Both the position numbers and the translations under genes were made by a program. A stretch of 20,552 bases of DNA from JAZDKP01 sp043802925 (lineage in GTDB: Bacteria > Fibrobacterota > OXYB2-FULL-49-7 > JAEUSG01). Where the stretch lies: contig JAZDKP010000013.1 in the NCBI GenBank assembly GCA_043802925.1, forward strand, positions 1 to 20,552, given 5' to 3'. Under the pieces are notes generated by a model that saw only the letters and a program-made list of their open reading frames with translations, was not told the DNA's origin and did not search any database. Shown here one piece after another: positions 14,137 through 20,552 of this stretch (positions within the stretch are counted from its first letter, which is position 1; every line of letters starts with the position of its first letter).

Positions 14137-14922
14137 TTATGCCATCAGGCGTAGGAGCATGTGGATGTCCCGGTTCATGGTCTGCACCATGCCTTCAAAA
14201 AAGGCGAAGAATTGCGGTAAACAGGTCACGATTAGCAGGAAACCCAGGCCGATGCGCAAGGGCAGTCCCACGATGAAGATGTTGAGCTGAGGCGCGGTGC
14301 GCGCGATGATGCCCAGGACCGCGGTGGTGATGATGAGCGTGACCACCACGGGCGCGGCAAAGGCCAGGCCCACGTTAAAGATGGCCCCGGTCATGCGGGT
14401 CATCTGCCAGGCGATGGGACCGGCGTTAAAACGCACACTCCCGAGCGGGATGATTTCAAAGGCATTGGCCATGGCCATGATGAGCAGCCGGTGACCGCCG
14501 AGGATGAGAAACATCACGGAAAAGATCACGGCGTTGAGCTGGGCGATGGGTGTGGTGGAGGTTTCGGTCATGGGGTCGAAGGTTTCGGCAAACGTGAAGG
14601 ACATCTCCTGGTCCATGATGTAGCTGCCGTATTGGAGAATGGCAAAGATAAGGCTGGCCGCGAATCCCATGGTGATGCCGATGAACAGTTCCTTGGCCAC
14701 CAGCACGGAAAAGGAGAAGAGCCCGGTGGGGATTTCCAGCACGCGCACCGCCAGCAGCGGAAAAAGGATCATCGTGAGGATGACGGAAAGGCCGAGTTTG
14801 ACCGTGACCGGCGTGCCCCGCGACCCGAGAATGGGCAGAACCGCAATCATGCTTGTGATGCGCACAAAGGCCATCAAAAAGCAGAGAAGCTGGTCAACGG
14901 TCACGTCCGCGACGGTCTGCAT
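14137..14922 (-). CDS. fliR: Flagellar export gate protein FliR
   Basis: The 261-residue integral membrane protein has family length. It begins with VDQLLCFLMAFVRITSMIAV and LPILGSRGTPVTVKLGLSVI, the well-conserved N-terminal FliR segment, and carries the YIMDQEMSFTFAETFDP loop (about 97-113) that corresponds to the usual GxxIdxqmGf region. Five or six hydrophobic helices follow, to the end. FliR joins FliP and FliQ in the helical core of the export gate, where it takes a place like the sixth FliP. The ATG at 14922 lies 7 bases past the fliQ stop, with GGTGAGG overlapping that stop as ribosome binding site. Confidence 0.95.
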   Translation of the reverse strand: MQTVADVTVDQLLCFLMAFVRITSMIAVLPILGSRGTPVTVKLGLSVILTMILFPLLAVRVLEIPTGLFSFSVLVAKELFIGITMGFAASLIFAILQYGSYIMDQEMSFTFAETFDPMTETSTTPIAQLNAVIFSVMFLILGGHRLLIMAMANAFEIIPLGSVRFNAGPIAWQMTRMTGAIFNVGLAFAAPVVVTLIITTAVLGIIARTAPQLNIFIVGLPLRIGLGFLLIVTCLPQFFAFFEGMVQTMNRDIHMLLRLMA

Positions 14923-14929
14923 CAGTGCC

Positions 14930-15196
14930 TCACCTCAACATCGGGATCATGTTGAACAGGTTGAGGGTGTAGTCCGAGAACTTGTGAAGCATCCAGGGCA
15001 TCAGGAGGATCATGACAAGGCCCACGGCCAGAATTTTAGGGATGAAGGTGAGGGTCATCTCGTGGATTTGGGTGACGGCCTGAAAGACGCCCACAATGAT
15101 GCCCACGAGCAGGCCGATCAGGAGCATGGGACCCGAGATTAGGAGCGTGATGTAAAGCGCGTCGCGCGTGATGTCGATGACCATGGATTCGTTCAT
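14930..15196 (-). CDS. fliQ: Flagellar export gate protein FliQ
   Basis: This 88-residue protein with two membrane helices is exactly family-sized. Conserved features are ALYITLLISGPMLLIGLLVG in helix 1, the FQAVTQIHEMTLTFIPKI loop with the typical Q-A-x-T-Q-I-x-E-x-T-L-x-F-x-P-K pattern, and helix 2 ending in MPWMLHKFSDYT. Four copies surround the FliP5-FliR1 core in the basal body. The ATG at 15196 has GGAGA at good spacing and lies 15 bases downstream of fliP. Confidence 0.96.
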   Translation of the reverse strand: MNESMVIDITRDALYITLLISGPMLLIGLLVGIIVGVFQAVTQIHEMTLTFIPKILAVGLVMILLMPWMLHKFSDYTLNLFNMIPMLR

Positions 15197-15211
15197 GACG
15201 GGTCTCCGTTT

Positions 15212-15961
15212 TTATACGAAACTGATGACAATCTGCTGGACAATAAGGTTCCATCCGTCCACGAGCACGAACAGGATGAGCTTGAGCGGGAGCGAAACCA
15301 TGACCGGCGGCAGCATCATCATGCCCATGGACATGAGGAGCGAGGCCACGACCATGTCAATGACAAGAAAGGGGATGTAAATGATGAATCCGATGATAAA
15401 AGCGGTCTTGAGCTCACTGATGATAAAAGCCGGGATGATCACCGTGTTGGAAAGGTCGTCCACGTTGCGCGGGATGGGCGACTTGGAAATGCGCACAAAG
15501 AGGGCGATGTCCTTTTCCTCGGTCTGCTTGAGCATGAAGGTGCGCAAGGGGGCCATGGCTTCGCGGAGCGCGGTCTTGTAATCCAGTTTTTCGGCGAGGT
15601 AGGGCTGGAGCGCCTTGTCGTTGATTTGGGTGAATATGGGCATCATGATAAAGAGCGTAAGAAAGAGCGCGAGGCCCACCAGGATCTGGTTACTGGGCAT
15701 GGTTTGTGTTCCGAGTGCGCGCCGAAGGAACGAGAGCACGATAATGATGCGTGTGAAGGAGGTCATCATCATCAGGATGGAGGGGGCGAGCGTAAGGATC
15801 GTGATGAGAAAAATGATCTCAAGCGTGACCGCCGCATCCTGGGGCGCCTTGGCCTGGTCAAAGCCGAACGAAACTTTGGGCAGAATCTGCGGATGCGCGG
15901 CGGAAGCGGCAAACATCACGAACAGGCAGAGGAGCGGGAGCAGCCGGATGATATTTTTCAT
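15212..15961 (-). CDS. fliP: Flagellar export gate protein FliP
   Basis: The product has 249 residues from the ATG at 15961. I prefer it to the ATG at 15979 because it opens on a cleavable signal peptide (NIIRLLPLLCLFVMFAASA), as FliP has, with GGGGA upstream and no overlap with fliO. Family signatures are clear: LAPSILMMMTSFTRIIIVLS, LRRALGTQTMPSNQILVGLA, PAFIISELKTAF and PFLVIDMVVASLLMSMGMMM. FliP forms the pentameric entrance of the export channel in the cytoplasmic membrane. It lies 4 bases after fliO and 15 before fliQ. All expected residues are in place, and I see nothing odd in this copy. Confidence 0.96.
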   Translation of the reverse strand: MKNIIRLLPLLCLFVMFAASAAHPQILPKVSFGFDQAKAPQDAAVTLEIIFLITILTLAPSILMMMTSFTRIIIVLSFLRRALGTQTMPSNQILVGLALFLTLFIMMPIFTQINDKALQPYLAEKLDYKTALREAMAPLRTFMLKQTEEKDIALFVRISKSPIPRNVDDLSNTVIIPAFIISELKTAFIIGFIIYIPFLVIDMVVASLLMSMGMMMLPPVMVSLPLKLILFVLVDGWNLIVQQIVISFV

Positions 15962-15965
15962 GGCG

Positions 15966-16577
15966 TCATTCCCCGTCATATTCCCGGGCCGCGGCGTCGA
16001 CCGACTGCGGGCCTTTTTTCCGGAACCGCGACAGGAAATGGTTGATGGACGAAGAGAAATGGTCCGCGACCTGCGGGGCCGTGGGGCGGTTGTTCTTGAG
16101 GATGGCGTCCACGGATTCGCGGTCGCTGAACTCGGCGAGGGTGCGCACCGCGTCCTCGGACACGCCCAGGGCGAGCACGCGGCCCGCCACGCGCACGAGC
16201 TGGACGGATTTGCGTGGGCCCAGGGGCGCGATTTCGAGCACCTCGATGCTGCGGGAGGCGCTGCGGCCCTGTCCCGTGCGCTGGTCGATGTTCTTTCGTA
16301 CGGTCTTGAGGATGAAATAGAGCAGCGCGCCGATGAGCGTGACGTAGAGAATCATTTTGAGCGAAAGCATGACCGCTTCGCGGGAGCCGGATGTCCGGTA
16401 AGGCTTGACGTTGGCCGTGTCTTTCACCTGCGCGGGCGCGTCGGCCTCGAGCTCCTTCTGGAGTTTGTCTATGCTGAAGCCGGTGGCGCGGTCCACACCC
16501 GCGGAATCGGTTGCGGCAAAGGCCGGGGTAAAAATGAAAAAAGCCAACAGTACGGCAAGGAGTCTGTAATTTCCCAT
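15966..16577 (-). CDS. fliO: Flagellar protein FliO
   Basis: The 203-residue protein has a signal peptide (LLAVLLAFFIFTPAFA, to about 22), a periplasmic segment of some 45 residues, one membrane helix (MLSLKMILYVTLIGALLYFI, about 70-89) and a cytoplasmic FliO domain: RSIEVLEIAPLGPRKSVQLV then RVLALGVSEDAVRTLAEF. The domain pattern (LGPRKSVxLVRVxGRxLhLGVsxxxh) is diagnostic. FliO helps assemble the FliP ring and is not part of the final gate. It is the first gene of the operon on this strand: 339 bases separate it from the divergent hydrolase gene. The motor genes fliM and fliN, often directly upstream, are absent. Confidence 0.9.
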   Translation of the reverse strand: MGNYRLLAVLLAFFIFTPAFAATDSAGVDRATGFSIDKLQKELEADAPAQVKDTANVKPYRTSGSREAVMLSLKMILYVTLIGALLYFILKTVRKNIDQRTGQGRSASRSIEVLEIAPLGPRKSVQLVRVAGRVLALGVSEDAVRTLAEFSDRESVDAILKNNRPTAPQVADHFSSSINHFLSRFRKKGPQSVDAAAREYDGE

Positions 16578-16916
16578 ATGTCCCTATCCCATTAAAGACA
16601 CTTATCCCTATCCCCCGTGTATTCAAGAAGTATGCCAATCCATAACAGAGGGGGGCAAAACTTATAATAATGAATTGAATTACAAGGGAAGGGCGTGAAC
16701 CGGAGGAATCGGGCCGGGATGCATATATAATAGGTGCGGGAAGAAAGAATTGCCGGGCCGAGGTAAAACATGGAGCGGGTCGATTCAATCCTGATTTTTA
16801 AAAGTCTGGAAAGAAAACATAATTTGGAGGGTCTGATATTAACTGAAAAACAGATTTCGCATAAAAAAGCGGGAACTGGTCTGCGGCGGCTTTAATATCG
16901 TGAAAGGAACAATATC
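16578..16916. other. Divergent intergenic region with promoters of both operons
   Basis: These 339 bases separate fliO (minus) from the hydrolase gene (plus). The hydrolase ATG has AAAGGAAC 7 bases upstream. No protein-like frame or RNA gene is visible. The region is A/T-rich apart from a GC-rich block at about 16690-16760. The only promoter candidate I could place is the sigma-54-like site listed separately. No convincing -35/-10 pair for the plus-strand gene was found by eye. Confidence 0.6.
16622..16638 (-). promoter_or_regulatory. Sigma-54-like promoter candidate for the fliO operon
   Basis: Read on the minus strand, TTGGCATACTTCTTGAA fits TTGGCAC-N5-TTGC with correct GG-N10 spacing, but the -12 dinucleotide is GA, not GC. 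Transcription would start near 16610, about 33 bases before the fliO ATG, which is a sensible leader. Sigma-54 controls middle flagellar genes in many bacteria. The mismatch lies at a key position, so the call is weak. Confidence 0.25.
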
Positions 16917-19019
16917 ATGTTTTCCAAAGCCTGCATGGTTGTTGTCATTGTTTCTCAAATTCTCTTTGCGCTGGATTACTCGACAGCGGACAAGTATTTC
17001 CCTCAAGACTATACGGCGGAAATCCTGCCGGTATCCAATGGCGAAAGTCTTCTGAATACTGCCGGCACCCATACGCCCGCTTATCAATTGGAACTGTTAA
17101 AAGCCCAAGTCGCAGTCCATCTCTACTTTGCACCGCGAATCATGATTGCATCGGGAGTACAAAGAGAACTTCTGATTCAAATGGAAGCCCTCATTAGCGG
17201 TTCGGAACTGGACCGTACCAGAGGAGTCATCGTTACGCAACTGAAGCCGTATGAAAGCATGCTGCGTTATGTCATCAATATTTACAAAAGAGGCCAACTC
17301 GTCGGCTCTTCGTATGTGCTTTCCTCTTCAACCCCGGTCTGGAAAAATGTTCTGATTATGGCGGATGGTTTTGATCCCGGTAATAAACGAAGCTTTTTAA
17401 ATCTCATCACGGATCCCAATTACAGCCGATTAATGTCGACGACAAAGCTGTTTGTAAATGATCAACCTGTCGAAACGCCTCTGACCAGAGGATTTACCGT
17501 CTGTTTTGTGGATTTTGCCAACGGTGCCGACGATATCAGGAACAATGCCAAAATCTTTCTGAAAATTATCGAAACAATCAATGCGCAGTCAACTTTGAAA
17601 ATGACAGTCGGCGGTTTCAGCATGGGGGGCGTTGTCTCACGGCTCGCGCTTCTTTATGCTGAAAAACAGCAACTGGCGTGTTCCGATAACATCAATAAAT
17701 TCATCAGTGTTGATTCGCCGCAGGACGGTGCCTGGATCCCCATGGGTTTTCAGTCCGCCATGGATTTCTTTGTCAATCATCCGAATGATTATACGGATGA
17801 ACAGGTCGGCGACCTTATGCGGAGTTCATTTGAGAGCGCCATCAAAAGCCCTGCGGCCTTGCAGATGCTCTATAAACATGTTTTGTCTCCCAATGGTGCC
17901 GAACACGACAAGTTTTATACTTTTCTGGCCAATATGGGTGATTATCCGCGTAAACCTAAAAAATATGCTGTCGCAAATTCAAACTGGCAGAATCCTTATC
18001 CGTCGTTAAAAGAAACCCAGAATTATAAGGCTGCGACAATCAATAATTATGATATTTATGTAACGCCGGAGGAAAGACTTCCGGGCAGTTCAACAGACCT
18101 TTTTGGCCCGAATGTCATGCCCGAAGGGACCGGACAAGCCGGAATGATTGGCGATGCGCTCAAACTGAGCAATTTCTTCGGTGTTTCCCATATTGGATGC
18201 ACGGTCTATGACCCCAAATTCAGACCCACATTCATTCCTGTCGCCTCGGTCTTCGGTCTCGCTAAAAGCACTCCATCCAACCTGATGGATGCCTCCAAGC
18301 TAAGCGAACTATGCGCTGCGGGCTATTCAAAATTCAATAAACTTTACCTTCAGTCGAGACGATGCGAGCATATTGAATTTGATCCTGAATATGTTTCCCT
18401 TATTATGAATTCGCTTCTGGATTACGGCGGCGTCATCCCGGAATATAAAAGCGACAATTTTGTGACACCGCTTTCAATTACGCTCGGCAATTTGTCCGTT
18501 CTGGCCGGAGAGCATCGGACTTATAATGCCCAGAATGACATCTGCGTAACCACACTGTCCCTGCGCGAAAACGCTTTTGTCGATTTGAATGCATCAAAGA
18601 CCATAACATTCAAACCGGGCTTTTCCGCGGCGGCCGGAGCCTATCTATCAGCAAGAATAACGAATGTCAGCCCGAATGCCGGCAAAATGCGCGGCAATGC
18701 ATCTGATTCTCTGGATGAAATTGCCGGTCCGGCTCAATTATACCCCAATCTCCCGAATCCTTTCAACCCTCAGACGGTGATACGCTATTCACTGCCAGGC
18801 CGCAAAAATATGGAAAAATACGGTGTTCAAATATCCATATTTAACATAGCGGGCAAAGTTGTTCGCAGACTCGTTCAGCAAAAACAGAGTGCGGGCCTGT
18901 ATTCGGTTGCCTGGGATGCGAAAGACGACAGCGGCATTCGACTGCCGAGCGGGACTTATGTCTGCTGCTTAACCGCGAACCATTACCGGCATACCCTTAA
19001 GATGACAGTTATGAAATAA
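16917..19019 (+). CDS. Secreted alpha/beta hydrolase with T9SS-type C-terminal domain
   Basis: The 700-residue protein starts with a signal peptide (CMVVVIVSQILFA, to about 18). An alpha/beta hydrolase domain covers about 140-500: NVLIMADGFDPGNKRSF (144-160), the nucleophile elbow GGFSMGGV with Ser235, VDSPQDGA at 265-272 with a candidate acid, and EH at 484-485 as candidate catalytic His. This resembles PGAP1/lipase-like esterases; the substrate is unknown. Residues 515-580 form a short beta-stack (LSVLAGEHRTY; ASKTITFKPGFSAAAGAYLS) often found before sorting tails. Residues 608-700 are an FlgD-Ig/Por_Secre_tail domain (YPNLPNPFNPQTVIRYSLPG, then WDAKDDSGIRLPSGTYVC and LKMTVMK), the signal for export by the type IX system. 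AAAGGAAC precedes the ATG. Codon use is clearly more A/T-rich than in the adjoining flagellar operon. Confidence 0.85.
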   Translation: MFSKACMVVVIVSQILFALDYSTADKYFPQDYTAEILPVSNGESLLNTAGTHTPAYQLELLKAQVAVHLYFAPRIMIASGVQRELLIQMEALISGSELDRTRGVIVTQLKPYESMLRYVINIYKRGQLVGSSYVLSSSTPVWKNVLIMADGFDPGNKRSFLNLITDPNYSRLMSTTKLFVNDQPVETPLTRGFTVCFVDFANGADDIRNNAKIFLKIIETINAQSTLKMTVGGFSMGGVVSRLALLYAEKQQLACSDNINKFISVDSPQDGAWIPMGFQSAMDFFVNHPNDYTDEQVGDLMRSSFESAIKSPAALQMLYKHVLSPNGAEHDKFYTFLANMGDYPRKPKKYAVANSNWQNPYPSLKETQNYKAATINNYDIYVTPEERLPGSSTDLFGPNVMPEGTGQAGMIGDALKLSNFFGVSHIGCTVYDPKFRPTFIPVASVFGLAKSTPSNLMDASKLSELCAAGYSKFNKLYLQSRRCEHIEFDPEYVSLIMNSLLDYGGVIPEYKSDNFVTPLSITLGNLSVLAGEHRTYNAQNDICVTTLSLRENAFVDLNASKTITFKPGFSAAAGAYLSARITNVSPNAGKMRGNASDSLDEIAGPAQLYPNLPNPFNPQTVIRYSLPGRKNMEKYGVQISIFNIAGKVVRRLVQQKQSAGLYSVAWDAKDDSGIRLPSGTYVCCLTANHYRHTLKMTVMK

Positions 19020-19123
19020 GGCAGGATGTAAAATAGGCCCGGCGCTTGAGACGGGGGTATTTGTCATAATTTATATTTTCATGTCTGTTTTTACTGCCGC
19101 CCCGAAATAAATTATACATTCGG

Positions 19124-19144
19124 AAAACGCTGCAAGAGCGTTTT
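19124..19144. terminator. Bidirectional rho-independent terminator
   Basis: AAAACGCT (19124-19131) and AGCGTTTT (19137-19144) form a perfect 8-bp stem around a GCAAG loop. The A-run on one side and T-run on the other serve as U-tracts in both directions. It sits between two convergent genes, 104 bases after the hydrolase stop and 5 bases past the ABC transporter stop. The GC core is only four pairs. Confidence 0.55.
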
Positions 19145-19149
19145 AAAAC

Positions 19150-20552
19150 TTACCCCTTCCGCCCCTTGTGCAGTTCAAACTGCAGGTGATAGAGCCGCTT
19201 GTAGTAAATCCCGGTGGCGAGCAGGCTCTCGTGCGTGCCGCGTTCCACAATCTGACCCTTCTGCATCACCAGAATCTCGTCTGCGCGCTGGATGGTCGAA
19301 AGGCGGTGCGCGATAATGAGCGTGGCGCTGGTTTTTGACAGTTCCGTGAGCGACGCCTGCACCTTGTATTCGGTCTCACTGTCCATGGCCGCGGTGGGCT
19401 CGTCCAGCAGCACCACGGGCGCGTTGCGCAAAATGGCGCGCGCAATGGCAATGAGCTGCTTTTGCCCCCCTGACAGGTTCTGCCCCTGCTCGCCGATGAG
19501 CGTATGCATGCCCTTGGGCAGCGCGGTGATGAAATCGAGCGCCCCGGCTCGGCGCGCGGCCTCCTCCACCTCCTTGTCGGTTGCTCCAAGGCGGCCCATA
19601 CGGATGTTGTCCGCCACGGTACCCGTGAACAGGAACCCTTCCTGCATCACAATGGAAAGGCAATGGCGCAACCCGTCAATCGTCATGTCGCGCAGGTCGC
19701 GGCCGTCGAGCGTGACCTTGCCCTCGGTGGGGTCGTAAAAGCGCAAAACAAGGCTCATGAGGGTCGATTTGCCCGCGCCCGAGGTTCCCACCAGCGCGGT
19801 CGTTTTACCGGGCTCCAGAATCAAATTGACGTCCTTGAGGCTCGGCAACTTGGAGTGTTCATAGAAAAAGGTCACGTTATGGAACTCGATACGGCCTTTG
19901 GCGGGTCGCGGGTCAACCGCTTCGGCCTTTTCCGCGGGCCAGGGCTTGATGTCCAGCAGTTCGTAGATGCGCTCGGCCGAGACCAGCCCCCGCTGGACCC
20001 CCTGGACCACGGAGACAATCTGCAGGAGCGGGCCGTAGAGGTAACCCACGTAGGTGTAAAACGCCACGACCTGGCCCACGGTGATGGTGCCTTTCATGAC
20101 CAGATAGCCGCCGTAAAAGAGGATGGAGGCCGTGCCGATGATGGTCAGGAATTCGCTGATGACCTGGAACACCGCGTTGAAGGTGTAGGTCGAGATGCGC
20201 ATGTCGAGGTCCTGGTCCATGTAGCGGCCGATGCGCTTGCCCTTGAACTGCTCCAGCGAAAAGGACTTGATGACGCGGATGCCGGAAATGGACTCGCTGA
20301 ATTCGGAGGAAAGCTCCGAATAGTTGCGCTGGATGTCGCGGTTGCGCTTGCGGAGGTGGCCGCTGAAATAACGGAAGTTGAGCAGATAGAGGGGTAGAAT
20401 GGCGAGCGCGGCCAGGGCGAGCTTTACGTTCATGGAAAAGAGCATGAAGAGCACGCCGCCGATGATCACAAAGTCGGTCACGAGGTTCAGGACCGCGTTC
20501 GTGGTCATGTTTTCCACGTTCATGATGTCGTCGAGCATGCGCGTCATGATGT
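19150..20552 (-). CDS. ABC exporter half-transporter (MsbA/MDR-like), cut by the window edge
   Basis: The last 467 or so codons of a membrane-ATPase fusion are present; the start lies beyond the right edge, because the frame stays open through the ATG near 20547. The visible membrane domain includes the coupling helix region SGIRVIKSFSLEQ and several hydrophobic spans. The ATPase is complete: Walker A GTSGAGKST (254-262 of the visible part), Q-loop Q302, signature LSGGQ (358-362), Walker B VVLLDEP (378-384) and AHRLS switch histidine. Such proteins dimerise in the cytoplasmic membrane and export lipids, drugs or peptides. Substrate cannot be told from sequence; MsbA-like lipid export or multidrug export are both possible. 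It converges on the hydrolase gene, with the terminator at 19124-19144 between them. Confidence 0.93.
   Translation of the reverse strand, partial: IMTRMLDDIMNVENMTTNAVLNLVTDFVIIGGVLFMLFSMNVKLALAALAILPLYLLNFRYFSGHLRKRNRDIQRNYSELSSEFSESISGIRVIKSFSLEQFKGKRIGRYMDQDLDMRISTYTFNAVFQVISEFLTIIGTASILFYGGYLVMKGTITVGQVVAFYTYVGYLYGPLLQIVSVVQGVQRGLVSAERIYELLDIKPWPAEKAEAVDPRPAKGRIEFHNVTFFYEHSKLPSLKDVNLILEPGKTTALVGTSGAGKSTLMSLVLRFYDPTEGKVTLDGRDLRDMTIDGLRHCLSIVMQEGFLFTGTVADNIRMGRLGATDKEVEEAARRAGALDFITALPKGMHTLIGEQGQNLSGGQKQLIAIARAILRNAPVVLLDEPTAAMDSETEYKVQASLTELSKTSATLIIAHRLSTIQRADEILVMQKGQIVERGTHESLLATGIYYKRLYHLQFELHKGRKG

Noticed and set aside
15976..16788. A 270-codon minus-strand frame overlapping fliO in another phase.
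   Set aside because: Arg/Pro/Gly-rich shadow of fliO; the in-frame fliO product has a signal peptide and the FliO domain.
1..20552. CRISPR arrays, tRNA or rRNA genes, prophage or an intact insertion sequence.
   Set aside because: No regularly spaced repeats, no cloverleaf or rRNA-like stretches, and no integrase, transposase or phage structural protein were seen in any frame.

Overview
The window looks like chromosomal DNA of a flagellated, Gram-negative (diderm) bacterium of the FCB superphylum. Evidence: two lipobox lipoproteins, a TonB-dependent receptor remnant, and a secreted hydrolase ending in an FlgD-Ig/Por-type (T9SS type A) C-terminal domain, next to a complete flagellar type III export gene set with FlhF/FlhG and FliA. 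A Fibrobacterota lineage (Chitinivibrionia-like) is my best guess. This is inference from gene content only; other T9SS-tail phyla (Calditrichota, Gemmatimonadota-like) are possible.

Layout. (1) 1-1942 is a gene graveyard: a TonB-dependent receptor cut after its plug (minus strand), a ModE-type molybdate regulator lacking its HTH and carrying a frameshift, about 35 residues of ModD, and about 30 residues of what looks like a GNAT acetyltransferase. A lost molybdenum uptake/regulation locus explains most of it. (2) 1954-3015 is an intact amidohydrolase-2 family enzyme with a lipoprotein signal. (3) 3069-3094 is a strong hairpin between convergent genes, followed on the minus strand by a 56-residue 2[4Fe-4S] ferredoxin, a possible tiny membrane protein, a Cys-containing coiled-coil protein and a MNT-HEPN pair bracketed by a 14-bp direct repeat. 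(4) 4499-16577 is one long minus-strand flagellar operon, in transcription order fliO-fliP-fliQ-fliR-flhB-(lipoprotein propeller)-flhA-flhF-flhG-(small membrane protein)-fliA-(charged small protein)-HDOD protein, with overlaps or gaps of mostly under 20 bases. (5) 16578-16916 is a divergent intergenic region. (6) 16917-19019 is a plus-strand secreted alpha/beta hydrolase with a T9SS-type tail. (7) 19124-19144 is a terminator-like hairpin, and 19150 to the right edge is the C-terminal two thirds or more of an ABC exporter half-transporter.

How it works together. FliO/P/Q/R, FlhB and FlhA form the flagellar export gate. FlhF and FlhG set flagellar position and number, and FliA switches on late flagellar genes. 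The HDOD protein, two unnamed small proteins and a 594-residue outer-membrane-type lipoprotein are co-transcribed with them and are the best candidates for lineage-specific flagellar or motility functions. FlhB is unusual in having NPTF where the autocleavage motif NPTH is expected. I see no prophage, CRISPR array, rRNA, tRNA or intact insertion sequence. I do not see a clearly new multi-gene system; the strongest unexplained items are the lipoprotein inside the export operon, the NPTF FlhB, and the MNT-HEPN pair attached to the end of the operon.
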